NCBI GenBank assembly: GCA_963971405.1 | Contig: OZ020485.1 | Span: forward strand, 34,553,921 to 34,617,920 | Direction of reading: 5' to 3' | DNA from: Psococerastis gibbosa | Lineage: Eukaryota > Arthropoda > Insecta > Psocodea > Psocidae | Length of the DNA stretch: 64,000 nt | Shown here: positions 12,299 through 23,659 of the stretch, piece after piece | Layout: the number at the start of each line of letters is the position of its first letter | Numbering within the stretch: the stretch's first letter is position 1 | Position numbers and translations under genes: made by a program | Notes under the pieces: generated by a model | Seen by the model: only the letters and a program-made list of their open reading frames with translations | The model's database searches: none | What the model was told of the DNA's origin: nothing

Positions 12299-12701
12299 TA
12301 AACCATTCCTGACTACAATTGTTGTAATGCTGTTAGCCTATGCTACTCTGACGTAATATACGATAATTTAGGCTGCAAGAACAACAGCTTCCTACCCATT
12401 GTGTCTGTATAATATCTGTCTAATATTAAAGGTTTCGTCTTTTTTGCTTGTACTCTCCACTAATTTTTAGGGGAGCTGTCTCCATAGCAACTTTAAGCAG
12501 CTCATTGTTGGAGGCATCAAACATCAAGTCATTTTCTTCTACAATATTGTACAATAAAATATTCACTCTATTATATGAATGATTATGCTTTGTTGCGACT
12601 TTTGAGAGGAATCTTTGTGAAAGAGATATTATATCAAATATATTTTATATTTTTCGACCGTTTTTCGTTAATGGCGCCTACAAAATACGAGTGTTTGTAA
12701 G

Positions 12702-12829
12702 TACTATCCGACCACGATAGGAAAACATTTGGAACACGTAGAAAAATCGAATAAACTCGGTGTTCCGGTCATGCAAGTTTTCAAGTAAACAAAGTGTTCC
12801 AAATGTCATCTTATCGTGGTCGGGTAGTA
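12702..12829. mobile_element. Small MITE with ACCACGATA ends
   Basis: About 36-bp imperfect TIRs: TACTATCCGACCACGATAG on the left and the inverse of TATCGTGGTCGGGTAGTA on the right, both continuing into ACATTTGGAACAC. A half copy lies at 27846. Confidence 0.7.
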
Positions 12830-13686
12830 TGCAATCTGTAGTAGTTAGCCTTGAATTGTGCGAACAATGAAGATGGCCCATTGTTTTTAGACATTATGTC
12901 ATATTTATAGTAAATGGCATTTACTTAAGCATAATTAATGCAAAAACTAAACGAACGGTATGCAGGGGTATGATTAACACTGGGGGATAGATTAATTGTT
13001 AAAGTAGCTTTTTATCTTTTTACTGTCACTGATATGCGACGTATAGCGAGAGTATATTGATGGACTAACTCGCATTACCGAGGTTATGTGTTTCCTTGTC
13101 TCCTCGAGGTCCCCCGAGTCTAAAAAGTGGGTTTGAGGGTGGCGTATGTGTAAAGGTGCACAGTGCTAGGGCCCAAAGTACAGGGCTGATTCCGTTCAAA
13201 TTTGGTAGAATCTTGAATAAAATTCTACCGACGGTGACCGCGCAAGTAAAAAGACCTAGACCTAGCTTGTTCGGGGGTGGAGCCAGGAATTTTAAAGAGA
13301 AAAAAGCATTTAAAATTCTTTTCTCAAAATTGGCTCAAACAATACTGACTTTCCCCAATTATTGACCTCAAGGTTCCCTTATAAGTTATATCTGGGAAAC
13401 TTTAAAGTTTTAGTTTTTGACAACTGGACTACTATAGGTCTTCATAAATGAGAGCTGAATTATTATGAAAATGGGCCTACCTAATTTCAAACTGGACAAC
13501 AGTTTATTAGTGAAAGTGAATGTAAATTTAATTGCCACTTTAGACCGGAAATATCGTTATAGTAGGAAAACTGTCAGTCCTCGTAAGCCTTACTCTTAAA
13601 CCATGTTTTCCACAGAATTCTACAGTAAAATTTTCCCTCAGTTTTTCGTAAATACAAGGAAAAACGCATTCATGAATGTTGTCAGG

Positions 13687-13897
13687 ACATCTAGAGTAGT
13701 GGCACGGACTCCGACTCTCACCCGAAAGGTTGTTGATTCGAGTCCTACGCTTCCTACATTTTCTGGTCATGCTTCGGTGGTCCCGGGCCTAGTTGAGTGT
13801 AAGAGAGGGCTTTTTAGCCCTAACTCCACTAGTAGTAGGCTTAGACTTGAAAAAAGTCTTTATTTATTTATTTATTTATGCATTTATTTATTTATTT
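13687..13897 (+). mobile_element. Family D tRNA-derived SINE
   Basis: The head reads as a degraded tRNA: an A-box-like TAGAGTAGTGG at 13692-13702 and a good B box GATTCGAGTCC at 13735-13745, about the spacing expected. The body carries CATGCTTCGG and TCCCGGGCC, and the 3' tail is (TTTA)n at about 13858-13895. Related copies are at 37141, 37265, 39459 (minus) and 46993. Confidence 0.8.
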
Positions 13898-14690
13898 AGC
13901 ATTGAATATTTATTCCACTCAATGTCAAATTTGGCATAAAGAAAATATCTGTCATTAAATAAACAATATACTATCTCTGATGAATCGAGAACTTGTGATG
14001 GTGTTGTCGCTATTTATTATTTTTATTTTCTATCATGAGATCACTGTTTGAATTGACTTCAAGTTATAATGGACGTTGTGACGAGGAATAAATCATAATA
14101 AAAAGTACTAAAGAAGCAATTCGAAATAAAATTACTAATTAAAGTTGGAAAAACTTGGATAAATCCGCTTAATAAGAAATGTATCTAAATTGGAAAATCC
14201 CTAGTTTTCTAATCGCTGTCTCCTTCAAGGAAATCGTCTCTTTTTTATCGAAGTCTGCGTTACCTCGTACTCCTTTCGTTATGCTGTGCTGAATGTTATT
14301 GAAAATTGGATTCCTCATTAGCAGTGGCTGCCGGTTGTTTTCAGAACAATATTGAACGGTAAATATAATAAAAATTAGCGTGTGTGTATCGGTGTACACA
14401 TGAAACTTCCTTATGACATCATTTTTCGAAAAATGAACTACTACAATATATTTACAACTTTACTGAAATTGGTTAAGTAAAGCTAAATTACATAAATTTT
14501 AAGCAAAAGGCTTTTATTATTATAAACATGGCTGTATACAAATAATTCAATTGTTTTACCCTATTGTTGCTATGATTATAATAGCATTTCATTAATTGTA
14601 TTGGTTGTCTGTAAGTCGGTTGTAAAGTCGGTTTACAGACGATAGTTTAACGTCACAACGCCTAAATTAATAAATTTGACTTATTTAGTA

Positions 14691-15703
14691 TATGGCTGGA
14701 AAGAGAAAGAAATGTGGAAAAGCCCTTAAGTCGTCGACTTCGATGACCAGGTGGTAACGTGCTTGCACTTGTGCGAGTCTTTACACGCCATGCGATCGGA
14801 GACGTGTCGTAACTCAACACAGGTACTAACCTACAGAGGCGACTGAAGAGGTCAATCGGATACATTCATTAAATTGTATGTATGCGATTAATCTTTTTCA
14901 AAAACAAAAAAGTTTGAATTTTTTAATTAGATAATAACGAAGCCGAAAGAGGCCTATTTTTGTTGATAATCGTGCGCACCCCCTGACGTTTCACACCCCC
15001 AAAGCCAAACCCCTTGCTTGATCACCACAAGTATAGCATGATCTGAAAGAGGAAGAATAGACGAAGACATGTGTATAATTTAAATTAAGATAGGTCTTCT
15101 AAAAAACATATAAAATAAAATTGATTTAAACCCGCCCATGGAATTCAAATGGAATTGCTGGAAATGAATTTTTTCGCGTCATTTTTTTAGAAATTTTGTG
15201 TTCCACTCGTGCTTAAGGGGTGAAGGGGTAAAATTGAAAATATGTATTTATACTCGTTTGAAACCTTAATTCATACTGCTGCTAATGAGACATTGCAGGC
15301 TGTGGAATTTTTTTACTCTATGCATATAATTGGAAGAGTACGCTTTGAACCTGTTTTCCGCCGAAACAAACACGGATGGCTTATACACTCATCTGACCCT
15401 GAACGAAGAGACGGATAGTTAAACTGAATACATATCTAGAAAGAGTAAGAAAGGTGGAAAAGAATGAAAGTAGTTTGAAGTTTTCAAATTGATATTAATA
15501 CCTCCAAAAACGCGGCTGAAAAAGGCTTATTTTCGCTGAAAATCGGTAAATTTGGGGCAAATTTGGACGCACTTCCTCACGTTTCCTCCCCCCCCCCCCC
15601 CAAAGTCGAACCCTTTGCTCTATGACAACAAATATAGAAAGAGGAAGATTAGACGAAGGCATGGGTATAATTGATATTGAGATAGGCCTTCTACATCTGC
15701 CCA
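14691..15703 (+). repeat. Diverged direct duplication (two units)
   Basis: Two related segments, 14691-15115 and 15425-15703. They share GGAAAGAG..AAG..GTGGAAAAG, then AAAGAGGCCTATTTT against AAAAAGGCTTATTTT, CACCCCCTGACGTTTC against CACTTCCTCACGTTTCC, and GAAAGAGGAAGA-TAGACGAAG with ATAGG-CTTCT. Only the first carries the SINE at 14734-14905, so the duplication predates that insertion. It could be a pair of dispersed repeat copies rather than a tandem duplication. Confidence 0.65.
14734..14905 (+). mobile_element. Family C SINE-like repeat
   Basis: It contains GACTTCGATGACCAGGTGG, TGCTTGCACTTGTGCGAG, GGAGACGTGTCGTAACTCA and TCAATCGGATACATTCATT, ending in an A-rich tail. The GATGACCAGGTGGTAACG part looks like a pol III A box; the B box is poor (ATCGGAGAC), though the copy at 46402 keeps GGTTGGAGACG. 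Classification as a SINE is inferred from length, tail and copy number. Confidence 0.7.
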
Positions 15704-15870
15704 AAAATGAGCGTCATCCATGAGTACAGAAATCAGGATGGCGCGTAACAAGATGGCGTGTCACCAAGATGGCGCAAGATTTTCCTCCCTACGTCGATAA
15801 AGAAGTTTCACTTCAATAATCCAAAGATAACCAACTATAATCCTTCGTAAATAAATAAACATAGGCCTAT
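15700..15870. other. AAGATGGCG-rich segment
   Basis: GATGGCGCGTAAC, AAGATGGCGTG and AAGATGGCGC occur within 60 bp, a local near-tandem motif. No gene is seen. The segment lies between the duplication and the tail of the minus-strand LINE. Confidence 0.4.
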
Positions 15871-17062
15871 CAATCAAAATCAAATCAAAATTTATTTCCA
15901 AAATAAATTTTTTTACAGTTTTTTGTCACTTCCCTATGGGCTAGGCCCGTTTTATGGTGGAAATTTTACAATATTCTAAAATACTAGTATATACAATGAA
16001 TGCATGCAGTTAAAATACAAATTTTGTGTCAAGTTTAAAAATATAGTGAATATGTATGTAAGTGTAGTGGTGTGTATATGTGTGTGTTGGTGGTATATGG
16101 AAGATTATTATTATTTATTTATTTGTAATTATTATTATTTTTTATTATGTAATTCAGAGATCAATAAGCCATTTTTTGATATTTTTTCTAAATACTTTAT
16201 AGTTTGTTTGGTTTTTTATTTTCAGAGGAAGTTTATTATAGTACTTTTTGCCTATATAAGAGGTTTGTTTTTGCGTGTAGCTTGTCGAGACCGTTTGTAT
16301 GGATAGTGGGTTTGTTTGTTTGTACCTAGTGTTGTGTTGATGTGTGGGCCTGTCTTGTTTATGTATATTTTTGTAGGTGTTGCAAATAGATTCTTTTATG
16401 TATAGCTTTTTGATTGATAGTACGTTTGCTAGTTGTAATAGGTCTTCGGTGGGGTATCTATTTGGTTTCCTATGAATGATTTTTAACGTCTTCCGTTGTA
16501 TTACGTTTAATTTCTCTATGACGTTTTGGTTTGCTGATCCCCATGCGGTTATACCGTATGATAATATAGATTGTACTAGTGCGTGGTATACCATCATTAG
16601 TATTTCTGTATTTAGGCATTGTCTTAATTGGAGAAATTTATAAAATGTTTTTCGTATTTTTGTCGCTAAGAGATCTATGTGTTTTTCCCATTTATTTTCT
16701 TCATCAAGCACGATACCTAGATATTTTGTATATTTAGATTTTTGGATGGAATCAATTTTGTATTCTGTTTTGTCTGTGAAAGGTTTTGAATTTTTATACT
16801 CTATGTAAGTTGTTTTTTGTAGATTTATTGTAAGTATGTTGCTTTCCATCCAAGTTTTAATTTTTTCCATATCTTCGTTTGCTTGTTTGTATAATTCGGT
16901 TCTGGTATCAGCGATATGTATTTGTTTTGTATCGTCTGCAAAAGCGCTGATTTCACCGTTGAGTGGCTGGTTTAATAAGTCATTTAGATAAACTTTAAAG
17001 AGAACTGGAGCTAAAATTGTGCCTTGGGGAAGGCCTATCGTTATCTTACCTATATCACTATT
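15871..17062 (-). pseudogene. 5'-truncated LINE with reverse transcriptase
   Basis: 3' part of a non-LTR retrotransposon on the minus strand. An open frame runs from about 17060 to 16154. It starts inside the reverse transcriptase domain: IGLPQGTILAPVLF (motif B, near 17040-17000), then FADD (the catalytic motif, 16932-16943), KYLGIVLDEENKW, and SILSYGITAWGSA of the thumb/C-terminal part, ending KKWLIDL. About 300 residues are intact without stops, so this copy is fairly young, but the palm's first aspartate motif, the endonuclease and any ORF1 are missing. A 3' UTR follows, ending in a TTTGAT-type tail at 15871-15890. No matching TSD was found; the 5' junction abuts a possible MITE. Likely CR1/L2/Jockey-like; the clade is not settled. 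Confidence 0.85.
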
Positions 17063-17065
17063 ATT

Positions 17066-18333
17066 TTGTTACAGCAAAAGTGATAAACCAGTCATTATGA
17101 ATAATGGCTGGCCAATGACTAAATTAGTTAGCTTAAGTGATTAATTAATTACTTTGACTGGCCAATCACTTTGACTAGACATTATGAATAACGGCTTGTA
17201 TTGATATTGCTCAATGTAATAATTCTACGTCGCACATCATTTTTAGCCAATACAAATATGTTACTGTCTTACACTGCTTCTAGTTAGAGAGTACATGCAA
17301 AATACTGGTTAAAGTAATAAATTAAGCTTATTAATAACTTCAATGGATAATGGCTGGATAAAGTGATCATTTAATCACTTTGACCAAAATCTTCAGTTAT
17401 TATTAATAATGCCTGGATATTGTATACATTGTATACAATTGTATACAAGTCACAAATGATCTGCGCATATGCGGATGACATAGTCATAATCACTAAAAAT
17501 AAGAAGCAACTAGGAGAGATACTTGCTAGACTATGTGTAGAGGCGAGTAGAGCTGGACTAGAAATAAATGTCTCAAAAACTAAGTATCTAGTAATGTCAG
17601 CGTTAGAAAGGAGACGGAGAAGTGACAACCTGACTGTACAAGGAATGGCTTTCGAGAATGTAAAGAGCTTCATCTACCTTGGTGCAGAAGTAAACAATCA
17701 AAACAAAACTAGCGCAGAGATAGACAGAAGAATAACAGCAGCCAATAGAGCATATTTTGCCAACCTAAAATTGCTCAAGTCAAGACTTATCTCTAGAGCC
17801 ACAAAACTACGAATATACAAAACCCTTATAAGACCAGTTGCAACATACGGATCGGAAACCTGGAATCTCACTGTAAACGATGCCAACAAACTACGTGTAC
17901 TCGAAAGAAAGATAATAAGGAGGATATATGGACCCCTTTACGAGTACGGAGAATGGCGTATAAGACACAACGCTGAAATCGACGCCGCTCTCAACGGAGA
18001 AGACATAGTAAGGTTCATTAAAGCACAACGATTAAGGTGGCTGGGACACGTTGTAAGGATGTCTGAAGAACGCATGCCACGAAAAATGTACAAAGCAAGC
18101 ATGACGGGAAGACGACTGCCAGAACGGCCAAGAAACCGCTGGAAGGACGAGTTAGAGAATGACCTTCGCGAGTTGGGAGTCTCCAGATGGTGGAGCGTTG
18201 TGCAAAACCGAGAAGAATGGAGGAGTGTTGTCGAGCAGGCCAAAGCCCACCAAGGGCTGTAGAGCCGGAAGAAGAAGAAGAAGAAGAATGCCTGGATATT
18301 ATTCATAATAGCTAAATTAATTACTTTGACTGC
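17066..18333. mobile_element. Possible MITE split by a LINE insertion
   Basis: The two flanks of the inserted LINE (17066-17421 and 18287-18333) share related motifs: repeated CATTATGAATAA-GGCTGG-type and ATTAATTACTTTGACTG segments. The outer ends TTACAGCAAAAGTGAT and, inverted, TTGCAGTCAAAGTAAT are imperfect TIRs. I infer an older DNA element into which the LINE landed. Confidence 0.45.
17422..18286 (+). pseudogene. 5'-truncated LINE, RT C-terminus, 14-bp TSD
   Basis: The insertion is bounded by the perfect 14-bp direct repeat AATGCCTGGATATT (17408-17421 and 18287-18300). The frame reads from YADD (17467-17478), through FIYLGAEVNN, RPVATYGSETWNL, LRWLGHVVRM and RPRNRWKDELENDL, to GVSRWWSVVQNREEWRSVV and a stop at 18260-18262, directly followed by GCCGGAAGAAG and a (GAA)n tail. 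This is the closing part of an RTE/Jockey-like endonuclease-reverse transcriptase protein. The frame is open for about 265 residues, so the insertion is probably recent. It begins exactly around the catalytic motif, so it cannot encode an active enzyme. The 5' junction has three near-perfect 10-bp units of TTGTATACAA type, absent from the coding part. Confidence 0.92.
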
Positions 18334-18339
18334 AACATA

Positions 18340-19820
18340 TGTTTATTTTTATTGTGGGTTTCAATGATTGTTATTGTGATATTAATTAATATACGTACAT
18401 TATGATAATTTGTGAAGATGCCAAGAACATAGCTATTTTATCCTTAATAAATTTCAAAGAGAGTTGGCCACATCAAGTTTGCTTTACGCTGTCTGCATGA
18501 CTTAGGTTATGACTTGAGGAGACAAGTGGTAGATAGGAAGAAAGATACGGTGAGCCCTCCCTCTCAGGTGGGGTTGCCTTGCACAGGTGTTATCATTAAT
18601 TAAGGACAGAACAAATTATTTATGAGGAAACTTGGTAAATTAAGGAAGGGGATGTTTTCAAAATATTCTCCTACGTGAAGAAAAGTCGCGCAAGTGCAGA
18701 ATAGGTTTGTTTTGCCTGCATTAAAAATCCTATTGGAAGATGCAAGACGTGAATTCGGTGGAAAATAGGCACCACCTATGACTGTTATTGAGAGTGGTGA
18801 TACTAACGGCACATTATCATTCCTTTTATCGCTGAAATGGGCGTTTTCTAAAAAAAACATTTCATGTTCTTAAAAATAATGGGAAAACTACCTATTTAAT
18901 GGTTTTACGGGGGGTAGCGCAACACTTTAGTCAAAAGAATTATTCATGGCTAACCTGTTGCACGGTTACATGGCAAATTGTAGTCTGAATCAGAATGATG
19001 ATAAGCAGCAGAGATTGAGGGATGTTGTTGGGGTTGTAGGGCAGTATTAAATTTGATATGAGGATGGGACACTTGTAGATGGGCCGGGATTGACGAGCGG
19101 TGAGGGGAGGGGGATGATTGAAAATATCAAAGACACGGAATCATCGACCGCCGCTCGCATTCTGTTCCCATGGTTACCACTTTGCAGAGCTACAGGGTGT
19201 TACTTTTTCCATCTCTGCTTTATCCTTCCTCACCGCTTTCTATACGTCGTTTATTGATACAAGACAAATTGTTGCATTCTATGCCTTATTGGCCGACCAT
19301 CGTTGGCTAGAGCTTAGAACAAATATTTTATCAAAAATTCCAATGCTAATGTGATGGGAAAAATTAATCCGTGTGTAAATTTTTTCCCATGGATATTTTA
19401 CGTTCATTTTGCCTAGTTTTTAGTTTTTGACTTTTCTACTTCTCCCAAATATCGCTACCCTCCTGATTATGATGTCTAAAATTCATATCACCCAACAAAG
19501 TCATTGCTCTGATTTGTATACTAGTGAGTTTTCCGCGGCGTGCCAACTACATATACTCCCAGGCTTATGCTATGAACCCGACGACCATCTGGGCGACCAT
19601 CTTGTTTTATGAGCAAAACGTGTTGAATGTACACTTGTCATCCGGGTGAACCTGGTAACTTACGCCTCGCCTCCACCCACTGCGATTTGTCGGCACTATC
19701 TTCAAAAGGCCTGTAAACTTAGACAGGTTTTAATGAGATTATTACAGTTTTGTGTGAGCACAACTGCTTCCAAAAACAGAGTTTCGTGGCAAAGGGACGA
19801 CAAAAAATTGCTTAATTACT
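18340..19820. other. Unassigned stretch
   Basis: No gene or repeat recognised with confidence. The plus-strand open frame at 19118-19354 has no domain features. Confidence 0.45.
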
Positions 19821-19823
19821 CAC

Positions 19824-19912
19824 CTGCCTCGCCGCGTGATCTTGTGAATCGTCTCGTATTGATACACCAACCCAGCTATTCCAGCACCGTACATTCCGTT
19901 ATGGGCGAGCAT
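19824..19912 (-). CDS. Possible 89-nt host exon, unrecognised
   Basis: On the minus strand this segment reads MLAHNGMYGAGIAGLVY, then QYETIHKITRRG. It ends at a strong splice donor (CAG|GTGAGT, exon end 19824) and begins after an acceptor-like ATATCACAG (AG at 19913-19914). Composition is richer in G and C than the flanks and third positions look coding-like. I do not recognise the protein; the glycine-rich start could be a membrane segment. The plus-strand open frame over the same bases (19646-19918) is probably a shadow. Neighbouring exons were not found, and the acceptor has a poor pyrimidine tract. Chance is a real alternative. Confidence 0.3.
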
Positions 19913-19989
19913 CTGTGATATTTATTCGCTTCTGAATGAGGCATCTAATGTGCACATTACCTTCATTAGTAGGGTTAAAATGCGGCTGC

Positions 19990-20940
19990 CAACCATGTTG
20001 CTGACAACAATATATATATATCAAATAAAGCAGTGTATAATACAGAAAGAGCAGAATTATAGGCAAAAAACCGCGGAGGATTGTCAAATAATTGCACTCT
20101 ACATTAAAAAAAAATCAAAAAGCAAGGCTGAAGTAAAGGGTTCTATTACGGCTCAACAACATGGTTTCCTGGAAGGTCGTTTGACTGACGGTACTAATCT
20201 AGTGGCGCTTGCTAATTAAGCCGGTGACGCCTTAGCTAACTAAAAACATGTGGATACTATATATAGTGATTTTATTTCAGCATTTGATAGTTTGATCATG
20301 TTAACCATGCTCTACTTATTTTTTTAAGTTCTTGAGTAACTTTGACATACCGCTCTATCTTGTGTTAATTTTGAAATCCTTCTAATCATTTAGGACCCAG
20401 TTTGTGACTTTTAGAGGTGTCTCCTCTTTCACAAGTTTAATTTTTTAATCGGTGTTCCCCAAGGTAGTATTCTAGGTCTATTTCTATTCTGTCTATTTAT
20501 GAATGATGATACAATAGAGGCAATGTGAGGTGGTGTGTTTTGGATCAAGTACCTTAGCGGTATATAGTATATACTAATTGGTAGCTCTCAAACGGATTCA
20601 TCTGTGAAGGATCTAGGTGTAATTTTTAGCTTCGACATATCGTTCAATCCTCATTATGGAAGACCGCTAACAGAGTTCTTCGCTTCGTGGTTCGGATGTC
20701 TCACCACTTTACTCACCTATCAACGTACAGGCTGCTCTGCAAAGCGTTTTAACGTTTTGGTGTGGTGTGTAATACTGACCCAGCAAATCTGTTTTTCTCG
20801 ATTGAACGAGGACAAAAGCGTTTCTCTTGTTAGGGTCATTGGTACTATTAACAAGTTAAATGATCTTGATCCACTTGCACTGAGTCTACCTAGCTTTACA
20901 TCCGGCGTTTTAGGCACTGTAATGAGTTTTTTTTTTAATT
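19990..20940 (+). pseudogene. Heavily decayed LINE reverse transcriptase
   Basis: Pieces of a Jockey-like reverse transcriptase appear in order but in different frames: ITAQQHGFLEGRLTDGTNLV (20142-20207, finger motif), YSDFISAFDS (20259-20288, first aspartate motif), GVPQGSILGLFLFCLFMND (20451-20507, motif B), KDLGVIFSFDISFNPHY (20604-20657, thumb) and a later FFSIERGQKRF-like stretch. The FADD/YADD motif expected between motif B and the thumb is missing, so an internal deletion took out the active site. Stops and frameshifts abound. It is older than the LINE copies at 15871 and 17422. Confidence 0.78.
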
Positions 20941-20959
20941 TAATTTATATCTGACTATT

Positions 20960-23040
20960 GTATTGTAATCTGACCTTGCTTTTATTGTTAGAGCACAATT
21001 TCGATGTGAACTGCGTTTATTGAAGGCACATATTATATATTAGATTCTTTTCCTTCAATTCATCTAAAAGCGTAGTCAATTTGCAGGATATGTAACTCAA
21101 TTAATTTAATTTGATCATACTCAATTTACAATATGAGTGCTATATCGAAATTCCAGTGCCACGTCACATTTAACAAAATCCCTGGTATAATTTACAAAGC
21201 AACAATAATTTACCTCGTACCTACCGCTAGGTCCAATGCCATTGCAGAATATTTGAAATGTGGAGTTGAATGAAAACACGGAATTTCAAAATTTTAACAT
21301 TTGTTTTGACATTAAACATGGCTTCATCAATTTGATTCACCAGTGCAAAACTAAACCGGGAAACATAGCATAAATTCAATGGGACACAATGGCCCTTCTC
21401 TAAAGCATTTCCCTTTCAGTTTGAAACGCGAGTTGGAGGAAATCAGGTTAGCGACAAAACAGTTCTAGTTTGTGCACCACTCAATGAGTCACATTCACAA
21501 TTAAGCGATACAGATTTTGGGTTGGAGCCTGCGGTCCTCGAAAATATAACCAGATTAACATCCGCACAGAAAATTACCAAAGGAATTAACAGTGTACTGT
21601 ATTGGTATAGAATTTTGTTTAGTTAATCGACAATTTTATTTTGCTACTGACTGATGCTTCCATGCATACATACTGACAGTCATGTCAAACATTTAATTCA
21701 TTCCGAAGCATTACTTTCCGCAGATGAATATGCTGTGTAATCCAGGCAGATTTAATTGTCGTTTCATTCCAGTCTGGGTGTTCAGTTTTTTTGGAATAAA
21801 ACCCCCCAAATAACCTGAAAAATCATTAGGATGGGGGTAAGGTTCATCGGACTTACGTTATTTCTACGACCATAAACATATACAAACAGGAAAACGACTC
21901 TGCAATATTTCACGAGACGGTCTTATGAACCCAAATGAAGCCCAAAAAAAGATCATGTCTTTTCAAAACAGTTCTGCTACGGTGTTCAGACATCTACAAC
22001 GGCAATTATGTTCCTGGTGTCCTCTTTGGCAATGGCAATGAAATAAAATAATTTAAAGGGAAACATTTGTCTTGATATATGCAGACATCATTATCATTAT
22101 TCTATTTGCGTCGTATTTCACCCGGTCGCAGCGAAATAATTCGATACGGGTAGGCTAGAAAAGCTGAAACGATCCATTATTTGACAAGTGCTGATTTATC
22201 ACAGACCGCGTGGTGTCCAGCGTTTCAATCCAACTTGCAGCAAGTCCAGCTTGTGAAAAGTTACTGGTCAGATTAGCGATCGATCAACGTCAGTAGCAAC
22301 CGAAGAATAATGATATGAGGACCTGATAAACGTCCGCTTCCCGCCTCCCCAATAGACTTTTCTGTTCCTGGCCTCCAGGGAAAACTATGAAAGACTGGTG
22401 GCTTTTGTACTGATTTCGAAAGGAGTGGTCTAGTTTGTAATTGAATTCTAGTTAATCCTTCGGAGACGATGTTTTTTTATTAAATGAAATTTTACCATTA
22501 TTTTAGGACTGCAAGATTAATAACAACAAAACTTTATGGATATATAAGAAGAAAGAAACACGTTCTCAATCATTTTCTGTATTCCTATCACTCCCCTGAA
22601 AATGAATGTCCTAAACCTGCCCAAATTATGTACTCTGTCCTACTTGTGGCTTTTTCTCTTTTTCACTTCAAATCAATTGCAATGTAATCTGCAATGCATA
22701 CAGTTTTACAGTAATGTACTTGTTCATTTTTTCTAAGAGAGAGCAGAAACTTTGATACATTTTGACATTCTACCGTTTATGTAAGCATTTGATCCCATTG
22801 GTCTAACAAATTCTCTTTCTTGGGCCACTTAGGGTAATTAATCTCTTTAGTCTACCTGTTCACTTCTACTGCCCACCTAGATCACCTTCCTTGGGGTACT
22901 TAAATTATTTTAACTATTAATGATAAAGAACCTTTTTGGGTAACTATTTAAATGCTATATTCATTTAAAACAGTTACACACGTGTTGTTGCTTATTTTAT
23001 AAATTTAGTTTATAATTATTTTATATATTATTTTTTATAT
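20960..23040. other. Unassigned AT-rich stretch
   Basis: About 2 kb without any recognised gene, RNA or clear repeat. The sequence is simple AT-rich non-coding DNA with a few moderately GC-richer patches (22190-22390) that show no open frame of note. Confidence 0.5.
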
Positions 23041-23044
23041 TAGA

Positions 23045-23657
23045 TTTGACTGTAGAGTGCAAGATTTCAAATACCTAGGGTCCATCATCACGTCCGACAA
23101 CAAGATCAGTCAAGGCGTTCTTAACAGAATTAAATCAGCTTTCTTCGAAACATGAGCACTATTCTCGACTCGTATTCTATCATGGACAACAAAGGTTAGG
23201 TTTTACAAGACGCCAATCCTGCCTGTCCTCATATATGGTGGTGAAGCATGGGCCCTGACAAAGAAAGAATCAAGAGCGCTGGCTGTTTTCGAAAGCAAGA
23301 TGTTACGTAGAATATTCGGAAGAGTTTTTGAAAACAACAGTTGGAGAATACGAACGAACCAAGAAATTCACCAACTCTTCGGCTCGCCAGACGTCACACA
23401 AATACTACGAAACAGAAGGCTCCAGTGGATCGGACACGTCGTCCGTATGCCAGCAGAAAGAACAGCACAAGCAGTATGTGTGGCATGTCCCAACAGAAGA
23501 AGACCTTTGGCGACGCTATGGCGACCAGCTAAAGGAAGATGTGCAGGAAGTTGGCCTTCGGGCCGATGAGTGGCGTGGTCTGGCGAAGGACAGGACCCGT
23601 TGTAGTGGTGTTGTGAATGCGGCCAAAAGTCCCCCAGGGCTGACAGCGCCAACTTAG
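23045..23657 (+). pseudogene. Decayed LINE reverse transcriptase C-terminus
   Basis: The frame at 23045 reads DFKYLGSIITSDNKISQGV, then an in-frame TGA, ALFSTRILSWTTKVRFYKT, LPVLIYGGEAWAL, KMLRRIFGRV and RRLQWIGHVVRM. Near 23500-23530 the reading shifts by one to end DQLKEDVQEVGLRADEWRGL, AKDRTRCSGVVNAAKSPPGL and a stop at 23655-23657. The order YLG, LPVLIYGGEAW, WIGHVVRM, W-x-DR-x, PPGL is the standard C-terminal part of RTE/Jockey-like LINE proteins. The catalytic domain is absent. It is related to, but clearly diverged from, the copy at 17422. No poly-A or microsatellite tail is evident; a short ATATTA repeat on either side is too weak to call a TSD. Confidence 0.85.
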
Positions 23658-23659
23658 GT

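Noticed and set aside
15871..17075. TSD for the minus-strand LINE at 15871
   Set aside because: Comparison of the two flanks shows no matching direct repeat; AGGCCTATC occurs on both sides only because one instance is part of the coding motif for IGLPQG.
17938..18306. Minus-strand frame of 122 codons
   Set aside because: Antisense shadow of the LINE frame on the plus strand at the same place.
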